From NCBI RefSeq assembly GCF_958295425.1, contig NC_081146.1:19353458-19417457 (forward strand): DNA of 64,000 bases, read 5' to 3'. The stretch is from Solea solea. Taxonomy: Eukaryota; Chordata; Actinopteri; Pleuronectiformes; Soleidae. The position numbers were made by a program, and so were the translations under genes. Below the pieces are notes generated by a model that saw nothing but the letters and a program-made list of their open reading frames with translations, searched no databases and was not told the DNA's origin. This document shows positions 1-14,400 of this stretch, one piece after another. How positions within the stretch are numbered: the stretch's first letter is position 1; each line of letters starts with the position of its first letter.

Positions 1-1223
1 TTTGCACATCTGTGTGTCAAGAAAAAGGGGGGAAAAAAGGAACAGTCAAGGATGAACAGTGCACTGGTGTTGTGCGGGTACATTACAGCAAGCTGCTGAT
101 GCGAGATTTCCCACATTAGAGGCCAAGATCTTTATCAGTGCCATAACCCTTTGAGCACAGACAGCCACATGTGCACACACAAAGGCATAAAACAATCATG
201 CACAGATGATAATGGAAACACTTCTGAGCAGAATTAGAACTGTCACTACCAGATGACAGCTCACTGGTGGCTGTGACTTGGCTGTGCTCTGTGCATTGGG
301 CCTCATATTCATATGAACAGATTCATTTTAAGCAGTACATATGAGCGATCTGTGAGGTCCAGTGCTGTCATACTTTTTATTCTTTCTTTTTTTTTTTTCT
401 TTTTTTTTTAATGACTGGCCAAAATATTTTCAACTTATTTATATTTATAAAAAAAATTGCATGTGTAATTTAGATTATGTTCATTACTTTCTAGTTTACT
501 GACAGGTTTTCTAATATTTTAGTATTTTTATTGGCAGCTGAAACATTTAAGTTGTCAGCAGATAAATGATGTCACTCTTACAGCTTCCTCAGGGTATTTC
601 AGGTTACTGTCCTGTATCTTGTTCTCTTTCAAACAATAGTGTAACATCACATACTGTAGGCTGTAAAGGTTAAGTGGTTAGAACTGTTGCCTCATAGCAA
701 GACTTGAGTTCAAACTGGTCTGTTCCAGGTCCTTACTGTGTTGAGTTTGCATGTCACAGTGTTGCATGGGTTTTCTCTGAGTACTCCAGTTTCCTCTTAC
801 CATCAAACAGGGTAATGCTTCTGTCATTGCCCAGTATCAATGCACTGATATTCAATCTAGAGTTGATCCCGGGACACTGCTTAGTGGTTGCCCACTGCTT
901 CTAGTTTTAGGAAGGTTCCTCTTAGAGGATGAATTTCCCCACATGAGTTGATAGTTACCTTAACCTTAACCAGCCTCACATAGGACAACAATACTAACAT
1001 GCTGTGGTATGAGGCCAGTTGTCTGAATACCTGTGAAACATGATAAGACCAATGGTATTTGTGCACTGTACTCACATACATGGTTTCAGGTTAGAGGTTA
1101 ACCCTTGTTATGTTATGCACAATGCTGAATAGAATATCTAAGTTAATCCACTGCTCAAGACATTATACTGTAAGGTCACAATTTCCCTCTTTTGTCCTCT
1201 TTTCTTTTTTAATTTTACTCCAG
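1..1223 (+). other. VPS13B intron (3' part)
   Basis: No exon-like frame matching VPS13B was found before the acceptor at 1223. Contents: an AT-rich stretch with T-runs (370-520) and a degenerate SINE (668-815). Confidence 0.7.
668..815 (+). mobile_element. Diverged copy of the same SINE type
   Basis: AAGTGGTTAGAACTGTTGCC, then GAGTTCAA, GAGTTTGCATGTC and TGGGTTTTCTCTGAGTACTC follow the order of the SINE at 10136-10521 with many substitutions. It lies in the intron before the first exon of the window; its end is unclear. Confidence 0.6.
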
Positions 1224-4200
1224 GTAATAATCTGTGGGCGTCAGGTCATGTGTAGCTACCTGACTCAGGACATTGAGTTGCGGGTGGTGCAGCACTATGT
1301 GGGTCCTGACAGTCAGACGGTGGTTAAGGAACACTGTGATTGCTTGGAGGCTGGGGCCAAGATGCCTTCCTATGTGCTGGAGGACACCGAGATGACAGAG
1401 CTGTGTGTGAGGGCCCGAGGAGACGAAGACTGGTCCCAGGACGTTCAGTTGGAGAGGAGGAACAGAGGAAGCAACAGCTATGTTGTACAGGTATACAAAC
1501 ATACAAAGACTTCTTTTCTGAGGATGCTGCACCGTGGTGACTCTGACAACAGTTTGGCATTGGAACTCATTTCTAAACTGAGCTGGTATACACTTTTCTG
1601 TTCATTAGTTATTAATTATAACTCTGTACAAGCCTCGCTGTCATTACAGGGTGAATTCAGCCAGTTTGACAGGTCCTAACAATAAGCACATGTGTACAGT
1701 CTGTAGTGGCCCCAAGGTTGATTGTCCAAATAGAAGCTCTATGTGGTACCCAGATGAACACAGGTAGATGCACACATAGCACACAACACCACATCAAGCC
1801 AGTACTCCATCCTCACACAGACACACACGTTTGGAACTGGCGACTAGACCACCAACTGTGACCGGATCCTTTTCTCCTGGGTGGCCATAGTGGCAGAGCT
1901 TTCATGCTGCTACTCTCTTTTAGAGAGCAGATTGAGATCTTTCCCTCAGATAGGCTTACAAAGGCCATAACGCAACCATGTTGAGAGGGAGAAAATACAG
2001 TTTATGCTCTCTCATAACAACGCTAACCATAACCAAACACTGATATGTGGGCACAAGGAGACGCTTTGAAGGCATTTTCACACCGCTGGATTTGTGCCAG
2101 TGGATCACATCTCCTCTCAATCCCTGCTGTTTTTTGCTCTTTCTTTCTTTTTTTTTTTTTTACTTGCTCTCCGTCTCTGTCCATCTTTCTTTGTTTCTTC
2201 CTTTACAAGCCCAAAGTTGTTAACGGCTAGCCATTTTACAGCTCCGGCTTCTGTGTGGGTCTGAACATCTCTGACTCTACTCCAACCTCTGCTTCTATCT
2301 CCTCTCCTCAAATCAGCCATTCATTACACATATGGAGCCTTGGCTTCAAATGAGAGAACTGCCTGGACTAGTAGCTGGGTCCTCAGATCTGTCTATCTCA
2401 GTCTGCTTCCTATTTCGCTTTCTTGTTTTCTCTCCTTCTTTTACTCTCTCGCCCACACACTGGCTCACTCATCTATCTTGTAGTTGTTAACTCATCCTCT
2501 TTATTTGTTTCATCCTCTGGCATCCAGCTTGTCCACCTGTTCCAGCCTCTAACTGTATCCTCAGTCTGTCACTTTTTTCTTTTGGCTCCAGTTTTTTTGT
2601 GTCTGTAATCCATTTTAAGTAACCCCCCCCCCCCCCCCCCCCATACCTCACCATCCTCCTCCCTATCTCATATTCTCACTATTTTTCTTGCTTTTATCCT
2701 GTTTTACTGACAGAGCACAGACGGTAATTGTGACCTTATACCAACCATTAGTGTTTGGATCAGTGTTATAGAGTATTTTTTTCCAAAGTATCACTCCCTC
2801 ATCCTAAAAGGCTGCTTTGCAAAGGACTGCATGTTCACTCAGTCTCTTGTCTCCACTATGTTGTCCCCACCAGAAAATGAAGTCACTGGTGTCTCATAAA
2901 CGAGACCACTTGTTACATGCTTTGGCAGTACAAGGCCTAAATGAGGAAAGCGCAGTAAATGGGACAAACACCAGTGACAGATTAAAAGCGCCCAGCCTTC
3001 AGTGGGCACTTTTTCAGTTTCTAAATGGTGCTAAGATTGAACTGCTTGTAATGGTCCGTTATCTAGCACCAACAGCTGTCAGATGCTGAAGCCATTATAT
3101 TTTGTTATAGGCTGTCGGAGAAACTTAAATTGTAACGACTAGTGGAATCAAGAAAATAAGTTTTATAGGACTAAACATGATAATGTGTCACTGATGGAGG
3201 TAATAAACGTCCTGTCTGTTAGTGAGAGGCAGAATCCCATATCCATGTTTTACATTCAAACCACAAACAAATAATGTGCCCATTAGAGTCCTTGTCTGTT
3301 AACCCTTTGTTTTATTTTATTTATTTTTTTTGTTTGTTTTTTTGTTTTTTTGTTTTTTTTAAACCTGTCCTGCTCAGTACTTAGGACATAAAATATCCTT
3401 TGTTTAAATTGATCAATGACTGACCACTTGTCTCCTTTCAGGTGCCGTGTTCCAGTGGTTCTTTACTCTTTGTGTGGTGTGCACTCATCACCATTGAACC
3501 TGATTCTCACTTGCAGCAGAGAGTAGTGAGTGTCTTGTTTACGCACATATTTTTATTGGCTGATAAATTATTTGTTTTATTTTTAACCCCAGTTTGTTTT
3601 ATTGAATATCTTGAATGAATTAGTTGAACCAAAAAATGAAGCTCTAAGGACTAGTGGCATCAGATTTATTAAATATCTGATATCATTACCCACTATCCCT
3701 GTCAGTATAATTCTGTACACACACACACTGATGATTGTTCTGATTGAATTTCAGGTGGTTTTCAGTCCTCTGTTTGTCATGACGAGCCACCTGCCAGACC
3801 CAGTAATCATCCATATAGAGAAGAGGAGTCTAGGACTGAGAGAGAGCCAGCTGATTCATGGACATGGCCACCAGGAGCCCCTGTTAAACACAGAGGCTGA
3901 CCTCACCCACCATCTCACCTTCCAGGCCAGGTAAAAAAGTCATTATGTTGCCCAAATAATTTGAAGGCAATTTAAAATAATGAGATAGTTGTCTCCCATG
4001 AAAAACCAAGTGCACACATCTACACGATCCAAGATAATTAACCCTTTAACTCACAACCCATAATCTCTTTCCTTCTTTCCATCCTTGCTCTTTGATGGAT
4101 AATGTTATGTCACGATACTGCTGCAGTGGACAGAGTCTGACTCTGCCCCTCTGCTGTGAAGTTTTTTTATGCCTTAGTTTTAATGTGATGGAGAGACACC

Positions 4201-7200
4201 TACTTAAGATTCTCCCACACCACATTCTGGTTTTCTGTGAGCCAACATGAAGACATGATCCAGTGGGAGCCAGGCACATTTCAGTGGAACAGGAAGCCAG
4301 CTTGGCAGCAGTTGAGACACAGCTCCATTTCCAGCATGTCAGGCTGGACCATAATTACACCTCATTTAGATACGGCCCTAACAGAGAGCAGGTTTTTGGC
4401 CCTATATTGGCTCCATATTTTTCCGTGTGTGGAGAGCATTGTACATGTGTATGCACACATGTTTGTGTGGGTGGATGGGTAGTGAATGCACACATGTGTG
4501 ATTGGATCTGTGTGTGGTCTGTGTCTGTCATTGTCTTGGTTAGCTATGTGCCATCATAAGTGTGACAGTCGCCACTTCATCATGGGCAGAGTCTGTCACA
4601 TACATCACTACTGCGCCTGCTACTCTGTCCCAGTTTGTCAGTGTGTGTTCTCACTGTATCATTTTATTCACATCATCTTGTATGAGACAGCTTTGTTATA
4701 CAAGTCATCATAGCAGACTCCACTCTTCTGCATTCATTGTCAAAATGTTTGGTTGGATCATTAGACAAATGCATAAGGTGTTATAGTCTAATAATATCAC
4801 AACTAAACTCCATGTGTCTTGTCTCATTCATACAGTAGAAATGACAGATGTTATGGTCCAAAGTGTCTTTCAGTAACCTGAGTGTTTATGTTTCAATATG
4901 GATTGCCCCAAGGAAACAACTACCACATGTATGTTCTGTATTGTTGTTGCTTCTGGTGTATTTGTTATCTATAATTTTTGTTGTTAAATGCAAATCCGTG
5001 GAAGGAAAATCATCCCTTTGGTAGCAACTCGTGGTGATCTGAATAAACAGAGTAAACGTGTAATTGGCTGCCCCAAGATAATTTTTTGCTGTAACTGTTG
5101 TGTGTTTAGATATCTGGTCACAAAGTTTGTTTTGATTTCAGCTGCCATAACGAAACCACAGTGGCCATACAGTGACTGGGAATATGTTTAGCCCCTTTAT
5201 TCGCGCAAAATACAAGCTCAGAAACAACTATGTGTCTTGTCTTTCTGGACTGTAACCACAGTGCTCCTTGTGTTTACAATCTGTCCCATGCCTTAACCGT
5301 CTCTCACCGCACAAACTTGCATTCTGCCCTTGTGTAGCCGCCCAACTCAATCCATCCCTCATCCCGCTCTGTCCTCATAAGCACACACTAAACCACATTT
5401 GTAAACGTACCTTTACACATTTTTCGTAAACACACATATGCATACAATTCCCCTCTCCAGTCTGGGATGGAGCCAATCCTGAGTGTTCACTGGTCAGCAG
5501 CTCATCTTTCCTTCCTGCAATTTCACATAGTTGTGGGCTCTAATGGATGAGGTAGAGAGCTTAGCTGTGGTCTGCGACACAAGAGACACAGACAAGACAT
5601 AACCAGAACTGTAATGTCCTGCTCTCCTCATATTGGCCACCACATAAGAGAACTGAGGGTTACAATCAGAAGCCTCTTCCAGTTTCCCCCCTCAGGAACT
5701 GCTTTGGATGAAAAGCTTCCTGTCAGCGCCTTGTCCCTCTCCTCTGTCTTGCCCCAGATCCATAAGCAACAGCCTCTGTGTTCCTATTATAGCACAATGG
5801 GCTCTATTAATAAACTACTTCTCTGGGGTAAGGAGGCTGCTTTGCTTTAGCCAAGTGGAAGTGGATGCTGTCTGGAGAAATAGTAGAACCCGTTACAGTG
5901 TTTGGATTTAGTTTTGTTTTTTTTCCTCCTTGTTGTAAGGGCATAATTGACCAATGTCTGGGCTAAAGTATCCAATAGGATTATTTACCTTTTCTTATGA
6001 TCTTTATGAATTACCATTTGTAAGGCAAGACAGCATCTCAGGAAAAAAAAAACTCCAAAACAAAGGCATATTCAAACCTCTCAGGGTTTCAGGGTAAACG
6101 CAGAGTTTAGCCGGAGGTCATGTTAATTGGTCTTAACAGAACAATGGGAATAGTCAGTTGCTGTCAAGAGATGTCTTGTTCTATAGTGAAATAAAAGGAT
6201 GTTTGAATTGTTTCTGGCGTAGAATAAGTAAACAATGCTTCCAAGTCAGATTTGCGGACAATACACACAGCAGGGGCTCAAACCCTGTGCCTTTATAACC
6301 CTATATGTGTGGAGGTTTTCATTTCATGCAATCACAAACTTACCATCCGCCAGAGCAGATAATCAAAGTGAAATCAGCTTACATAGTGCACACTTGGCAA
6401 GAGGATCTGCACATTGTTGGGTTAAGATGGCCCGTTGTTTTCAGTCAATAAAGCTATTTATATTTTTGGGGAAATAAAACTCCTGCAAGATGTCTATTCC
6501 AAATGGAAAGTTTTCACTTTTTTCCCACAGAGACAGATGCAAACATGCTGTAATGATTTTGTGATTGCGTTCTGTCCTTCAGTGATGATGAAGACGCCTC
6601 CCACTGTGCTGTGCCAATCTCCACCAACCTCATCAAGCAAATCGTGAATAAGAGTGGAAGTGAGGAAAACCTGAAAGACATCCTGGCTGACTTCTATGGT
6701 CCCAAGACTTCAACTGAGCTTCCATGGCCTTACATCACCAAAGATACCGACAGGTACTGCCCTGTAAATTTTAAGATGTACCAGAGAATGTTCTAAATGT
6801 CCATGAGGTTAAGTCGAATTGTAGTCAACTTTAAGTATTTCGTATCAGGACTATTATTCAACATCTGCTTGACAACAAATAAAAGAAAAAAATGAGGCAA
6901 GGCAGATTACAGAGGTTAATGGCCATAATAACGAGCCAAGTTGACACTCAAAACACCATGTGTGCATGAGCCGTAACCCAAAAAAATCTCATGACACCTC
7001 TTGATCATTTATAACAACTCAACATTCATAATTCTTCTCTGTCTTTATTGCAGCACTCCTGTTGAAAGTACTGCATCTGGCTGTTAGGATTTTATAACAT
7101 TCATTCCATCAAGACCCACCAGTGGTTGTTTTTAAATTAAAATTGTAGTCTTCTTACGCCATCTCTCCTCAAAGCACAGAGTTGTGCAAGCAAGCCTTTC

Positions 7201-8396
7201 ATGAGGAAGGCTTCTCTTTATTGCTTAGTCTTTGTTCACATAATAAAAGAGTTTACTGCCAAGACAATGCAGGGCCATGCATCAGACATTAGCAGCAATC
7301 CCTCTGCGGTCCCCACAGACGGGAGATTTGGGCTGTCATTCTGTCACAGTCCCACTTTCTCACACAAGTCACTGGGCCTTGCATTCAGTTAAAACTTGGC
7401 ACAGGTTTACAGGATGTACAGTGTTTATATAGTATATTTGCATATCTGTGCAAGTGTATATACAGTATGTGAGCCATGCATGAGTTTACGTATACTATCA
7501 GGCAGCGCACACATGTGAATCCCTCCACATCTGTCACTCCGGGACTCATCTCTTGTCACAAAGCAGTCACATCTTGATAACAGCGGTGGAAGACGTAGCC
7601 ACATGCTCTCCCAGAGGCTCAGAGTTACAAAGAGAGCCACATGCCTGCCTGTGGTTGCCTGGGTTTCTGTGCTCTCTATACATACACAAACAGACAACAC
7701 AGGGACTGCTGCCCTGCACATGTGTACACACTCACAACATTGTATAACATACGCACGCTACCATATGCATTGTCCTCCTTTAAATGTGACACACGCAAGG
7801 TGTCATTTCAGGGCTTCTATCTGCTATTTGGTGTTGGTTTTCTCTGTCAGTCTGGCTTCACTCTTCCCTGTTATCCATCCATGAGACAAAAGCTCCAGGC
7901 CAAGGAGCAAGGGGGGGAAAAAAAGTGTTATTAAAGGATTAACACGTGTAGCACTGATCACTATCTCTAAACACACTCAGAAGTGGGACAGCAATATTGT
8001 ATATTGTTCTTTAATGTTGATAGCAGTGACACAGTTTGCTGTTTGGAGTTTGCTCAGTCTTAGTTGGAACAGCAGAGCAACCAAAGCAAATGAACACCTT
8101 GGCAAAGAGTGTGTAAATATTGTGACTTACAAGGACAGAGGAAGTTGAAAGTGGTAAATGTTATTTTTCTTCCTTTGGTGGATTTTTTTTTTTGCAGCAA
8201 GGCACCTCCACAATCATTAAACAAACATCTTCTAATGGTGGGGGTTAAGGTAAGCTTAAGCCAGAGGCTGTGTGCTTTCAGAGCGTGTGCCTCTCAAACG
8301 TCACACTTCTAAAACGTTCAATTCCACAGTTGGCAGGTTTTGACAGAAGCACATTTCTTTCAGTTACCTTTTGTCTGAGCTCTGTAATGTGATTAC

Positions 8397-8455
<59 letters not shown>

Positions 8456-11400
8456 GTTTGTGCAGCTATTCTTCTGAGGACACTGTATTGACTTCCATTA
8501 ATTTGGACAGCCTAAACAAAGTGTTAGCCCAAACAAATAGCTAACTCTAATCATAACTAGATGAGGTTCTGCCTCATTAGGACCAGATTTTGGTCCCCAT
8601 GAGGACTATTGGTCCAGACAAGATCAGGGTTTATGCCAGAAAAGGTCCTGAAGAGGTAACAAATACACCCATGCATGGATGCACATTGAGAGAGGGAGAG
8701 AGAGAGACAGAGGGAGCAGTAAATGACTAAGAAAAACCTTCCCCAGTGCTGTTTTGGTCCTGTTTCTCAGCAAGAAGTCTTTGTGTATGTGACAAGTCTG
8801 AGGTGGCAGGTTGGTAGGTTGAGCAGAGTTGAAACAGCCTTAGGGGAATGAGAAGACTGGGTCACATTTGATAGCTTTGAACTTCAGAGTTAGTCTGAGA
8901 GAACTGTTTGTTTGGCTCTTTTCTGGCACTCAGCACTGTTTGGGACTCACAAGACCATGATTACCGTGAAATGACTGCTGTGTCAGTAGTTTGGTGGAAA
9001 AATGGTTCTGTGTTTCTGTCTGTTTGCCTGTTTGTCTCGACATGCCCATGTGTGTTCCTAGGTGGTTTGTCAAATTGTGCCTCAGTTTGTATTACATAAC
9101 CATATGACAGTTTCTTTCTATGTATTTGTTTAGCTTGTGTGACTGTTGTCGGCATGAAAAATGGTCTGCTTATTGTAACAGTTTATATATGGCACATTTA
9201 TATACCTGTGTATTGCAGTGTGCCGCTGGGTATTTGGCAGTGTGTGAAACATGTCCACGGCCAAAGTACAAGAACAGGAAATGGCATGAAACCTGGTGAT
9301 TGAGCAGAAAAAAGTTCATTAACAAGCTGATTTTGCAATAACAGTTGTTTATCAATAATGCATTACAGGTAGCTTTATGTCTGTCTGTATGTATGTATGT
9401 ATATGTCATTATAGCCATATGTCTGGAATGTCACTTAGTGCTGTACTGCCACAACTTATATTTGAAACAAGCTCAACACAGCACAAGTTTGTCCAGAATG
9501 TCTGTAGTCTTGTTGAAACCACAGTTGCAGTAAATGACTTAATGGCTCAGTTTTTCTAACTAACTGTTTACTGATTACTGATTTGTTTGTATTTCATGTT
9601 CGAGAATATCTCTAGGTTATTTAATGTAATTTTAACATTCTTGTTGATTTGAAAATCAAAAGAAATGTCAGATATCTTGAGCTTGGGATCTTCCCTTATA
9701 CAGTGGAACAAAGTTATTAGTAACAGCATACCTGTTACTATATAATATTTAGTTGCTCTCAAGGTGATTCTATAGTAATGTCTTTTCACACCCAGGTCTT
9801 TGCTGGAGCCGTTAGCTCAGTGGGATAGTCCCATGCAGGTGAAGTTATCCTGTTGGAAGTCTGGCCTGAACACTCTGCTCGTGGAACTGCTGCCCTGGGC
9901 TCTGCTCGCCAACTACTCCCAATGGGACCTCTGGCTTTTTGAGGGAGAAACCATTGTGCTCCAGATACCAGCTGGCAAAGTCATCGTACCACCCAACTTC
10001 AAGGTAGGATGTCATCTAATCTACATTTATCCTGCAAGTGATATACAAGACCAAAACTACTAAGTATACAAACTTTCTCCAAAAAATCTATAATTCCTTA
10101 AAATGCAATAATATTTATCAGTACCATGTTTTTTTTTTGGGGGGGGCCACACGGTGGTGTAGTGGTTAGCACTCTCGCCTTGCAGCGAGAAGACCCAGGT
10201 TCGAGCCCCGGTTGGAACAAGGGCCTTTCTGCATGGAGTTTGCATGTTCTCCCCGTGTGTGCGTGGGTTCTCTCCGGGTTCTCCGGCTTCCTCCCACAGT
10301 CCAAAAACATGCAATGTGGGGATAGGTAAATTGAACACTCTAAATTGACCATAGGAGTGAGTGTGAGAGTGAATGGTTGTTTGTCTCTATCTGTGTGTGT
10401 GGCCCTGCGATGGACTGGCGAACTGTCCAGGGTGTACCCCGCCTATCGCCCGATGTAGCTGAGATTGGCACAGCACCCCCCGCGACCCTCTGGTGGAGGA
10501 TAAAGCGGTAGATGATGACTGAGTACCATGTTTTTTTGCACTTGAAATTGTTATCAATGTCTTACAATCTCTATGCTTTTAACAGTATAGTAAGATCTGT
10601 AGTACAAATTTGTTTCGTCCTTTTTGTTTCTTACACTTCAGAAGTCTTTGTACTGTAAAATGTATAAACTAATCTTGTTTTGTACGGACAAACCTATTTT
10701 CTGTTCTTAATTTCCCTTATTTCCCTAAAACAATTAGATTTGTAATCTTTGCTACATGAAAGGACCCATGTTGTATTAATGTTTATCTTCAAAATGTTCC
10801 AATCAGGTCACAATTTGACGAGTGAAATTAATTCTGATTCTGGAAGACATTCATACGCTGTGCACCGTCCAAATCTAATTAGCTTTTTGATCCACAGAGA
10901 TCTTCGTATTATAGTTTGTACTAATTATACTTTTTTTTTAAGAACAAGATCTGAAAGTCTTTATTTTCGTGGCATGACGGCTTTCATGAAACCAGTTCTT
11001 TTCTCCGTTCAATCTTGACTAATAAAAACAAAACCTGAGATCACTCACCAGAGCTGCATTACACCAATATTCCCTGCCTGCCTAATAATTTATCTGCTGC
11101 CAAGCACTGTTAGCATATACTGCGCACATTTCTTCTCACTGGTTTGTGAGATCAGAAGAGGAGGCCTGCAGATGGTTTTCCCCCTGTGGAACATAACACA
11201 CACACTCACACACACACATAAACACATTTCTCTGCCACTAATCCAGAACTAAGACTGAAGGCACCATTTCACAGAACAACTGCTGATATGGGTCGGCACA
11301 AAGAATCAAAATAAAAACTGGTACATTTGAAATAGCCTGTGAAACAGAAACAAATAAACCTCTGTTTCCATAGCAACCTGTTATGTATCATGCAACAAGT

Positions 11401-14400
11401 GAAGTGGCGAGTGGGTCTCTGCTGTGTTCATCAGGTTGGGGTGGAGCACCTATGATGCTTAATCAGATGTCACTCAAGCATCTTCATATACAGTATAGCC
11501 AGTGATGGATTTTATATACTCTTACTTGCCAGGACTGTTTGAAAACTTTTGCTGGGAACATGGACATTGTCAGAATAATTTGGGCTGAGTTGCTGGCAAT
11601 GCAGCTACAGTTGACCCCAGCATGTGACTCTTTCCAAAATGCAATCACAATACAGGCAGATTTAATAGAAACGTTTATCTAACACGACTGATGGTGGTTT
11701 GACCCCTGAGTTCTTCCCCCCTTCTCTCATTCTCTCCCCTCACATATTTCCTTCTGCCCCCTTTCTATGCTGCCACGTACCAATCTTCCAGGAGGCTTTC
11801 CAGATTGGCATCTACTGGCCCCACACTAACACTGTCCACAAGTCCGCAGCACTGAAACTGGTCCATGAATTAACTTCTCCTCGATGGAAAGAGGGCTCAG
11901 GCTCTGAGATGGTCACTTTGGATGAGGAGGGAAATGTAGAGGCAGACATCACTCTGGGAGCCTTCCCTGGAAGGCAGAAGGTGAGGGAAACAAAATCCAA
12001 ACTAAAGTTTATGAAACATGCTGTCAGTCTAAAAAGTGGATTTCAGGTAACTTAGTAGTAGTTTTCATGACATGTTAGGCTTTTAATGGTGGACTCAGTA
12101 ATAATATGTCAGAATGTATTTTACATGTTTTGTTGTGTTTATTGAATTTCATGGTGGTTTCCCATTTGTTTTTATTCATTAGCTGTTTTTATGCCGCAAG
12201 CCAATTGTAATAAAAAACAAACTGTTTACTAGTTTTAAGATAATATGATATGCTACAAAGTAAAATGGAAAAAAATCTATTTGTTTTGAGATGGAACAAA
12301 AATTGTTGCTTTTCAAGCCATTGAATAGTGAACATGGTCGTAGTACAGCATGATAATGTTGCTAACTCAAAGTAGATTTTGTACAGATAACAAATGAGTG
12401 GAATTTTTCCCAAACTGTTTTGGATGCATAGTTAATTACTCTGTTATTTATTAGCTCTTCATCTCACCATCTGAAAATTAAACCCAGATCTCTCAAGTGA
12501 CTCTAAGTCTTTTTGATATCAATCGTAGACGACAGCCAAATGACTATTGTTTCCCTGTAGATGTGTCAGTTTTGCGTGTCATCTACGGTGAGACATGGTA
12601 TCCAGATCCTGCAAATAGAGGACAGGACCATTCTGGTCAACAACACACCTTACACGATCCAGTGCCGGCCTCTGCTGACTCACCACGCGCTGGGAAGTGA
12701 TGATCAGGTGATATACTGCATATAGTAAATGCTCACATGAATACTTGCTTTCTGCCATTGTTCCATATCTCAAACTAAGTTATTCAAATGACTTTTCAAT
12801 TATTATCTTATGTCAATCATACCAAATCTGGTTTATTGATTTTGCAAGAACATTTTAGAATTTAAGGCACTAGTTGGAAAATATTTCACACATCACAACA
12901 TCTGCCCAGTCTTCAATTCTCTGCCAGCTTAACCTTTTGTTCCAGCTCTCTAAAAACAATGTGAATTCAAACAAATCCTGGGCCTGCAGCTTCCATCCCA
13001 TATTGCTGTGTATGTGTCCTGCATCATGTCTGCCTTGTTCTGCTGAAGCTGTATATTCCCCACACACATTACGCACACACATCCAAACCCACCACCACTA
13101 CCACACATACTCATTGCAGGGATGGATGTAGCAAGCCCTTTTCCATCAGATCATCTCTCCTTCCAGCATTCTCACAATGTGGCAATGGCACTTCACACGG
13201 ACATTAGACAAACACCCAGAATTGAAAGCAGGTTTCCCATCTCTCTTTCATCTGCCGCTTGTCCCCAAAGAGAGCAACAATGTACTGATGTCATGTAACG
13301 AGCCTTCAGATCCTCTTAAAGAAGGATGGCAGAGCTTGCCAGTTGCCACTAATTGACTGAAAAACTCTTAAAAAAGAAAAAAGCCTAAAAACTAAATAGC
13401 GGGCGCTGGGCTTAACAATAACACAGACCACAAACAAGGCTAGGAATGCCTTTTTAGTTGTTCTATTCATCATGCTTATGGTCTAATCCACATAGTCCCC
13501 AACTACCCACTGCTCACTGGCTGCTAAACCAGCACAGCAGGGCTTCTCTGCTACCAATTTAGTGCTCAGCTCAGTTGGAGAAAGAGGACAATAACATTGC
13601 GGTTTTACCATGTATCTTGTGAATAATATCTTTGGTCTTCTGTGTCTCTTTTCTTCTTTGCCTTTATGTCCCATCCCATATTCCTTTCTAACGCAATATT
13701 TATCCACCCCATCATTTGCTCTCCTCACCTCTGTGTTTTCGTTTTTTGTTTGCTTTTTCCTTTTCATTTATTTTTCTTTTTCATCTCTGTCTTCTTTTCG
13801 GATTATTTTATCTTCCTCTATTTTCTCTGCTCCACTGCTTTGTCAACATGTTTATATTATGTCCTTTCCCCAGGCCTGCAAGATACCAGAGACAGCCCTG
13901 TTCAGCCTGGCTCCCTCTGAAAATTCGTCCCTGGCCAAGCCCGGCTCAGTGCCGTGCTGGGACCTCCTCCAAACCAGTGTCCTGGGAAAGGTGGTGTACC
14001 CTCTACCACTCAGACACATGCTCTTCAGCTTGTTTCCCAGGCCTGATGCTGGAGTTGGATCTGCAGCATGGAGCCTCCCCACTCCCATTCGACCAGACTT
14101 CCCCAGGCAGAGTTTGTCTGTTCCTGGGGAACTGTGCTCTGAGGTTGGCCTTAGCAGCAGGTGGGTGAAGTGGAGCGTTTTTGGGTTGCTGGCTGTGACA
14201 GTCCATTTAGAGCAGGGTTTTGAACCACAGCTGGCACAAGACATCAAGCAGGGAGGCTCTGTAGCTAGTCACAGCTTGTTAAACACTGGAGATGGAGCAA
14301 AAGGAGAAATGCCCTCAACATTTCCACCGTCAATCTTTCAGCTTGTCTTGTGCAATTGATAGTCCTTTTTAATGTCTTACTTTTTTCAATTTCTTTTACT

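Noticed and set aside
2817..3089. 90-codon open frame with an upstream CCCACCAG acceptor-like site
   Set aside because: It does not fit between the exons ending at 1490 and starting at 3442, which join in phase 0 as expected, and it resembles nothing I recognise.
10151..10215. tRNA gene
   Set aside because: The A and B boxes belong to a SINE head: the sequence continues into the SINE body and is bracketed by a target duplication, and no full cloverleaf with an acceptor stem was seen.
12489..12560. Extra VPS13B exon part upstream of 12561 (open frame from 12497)
   Set aside because: That frame gives no VPS13B-like sequence and is out of frame with the clear exon 12561-12707, which has its own TTTCCCTGTAG acceptor.
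13610..14359. 249-codon plus-strand open frame
   Set aside because: Only 13874-14160 is exon. The rest is intron read-through (T-rich polypyrimidine tract before, non-homologous sequence after the GTGGGT donor).
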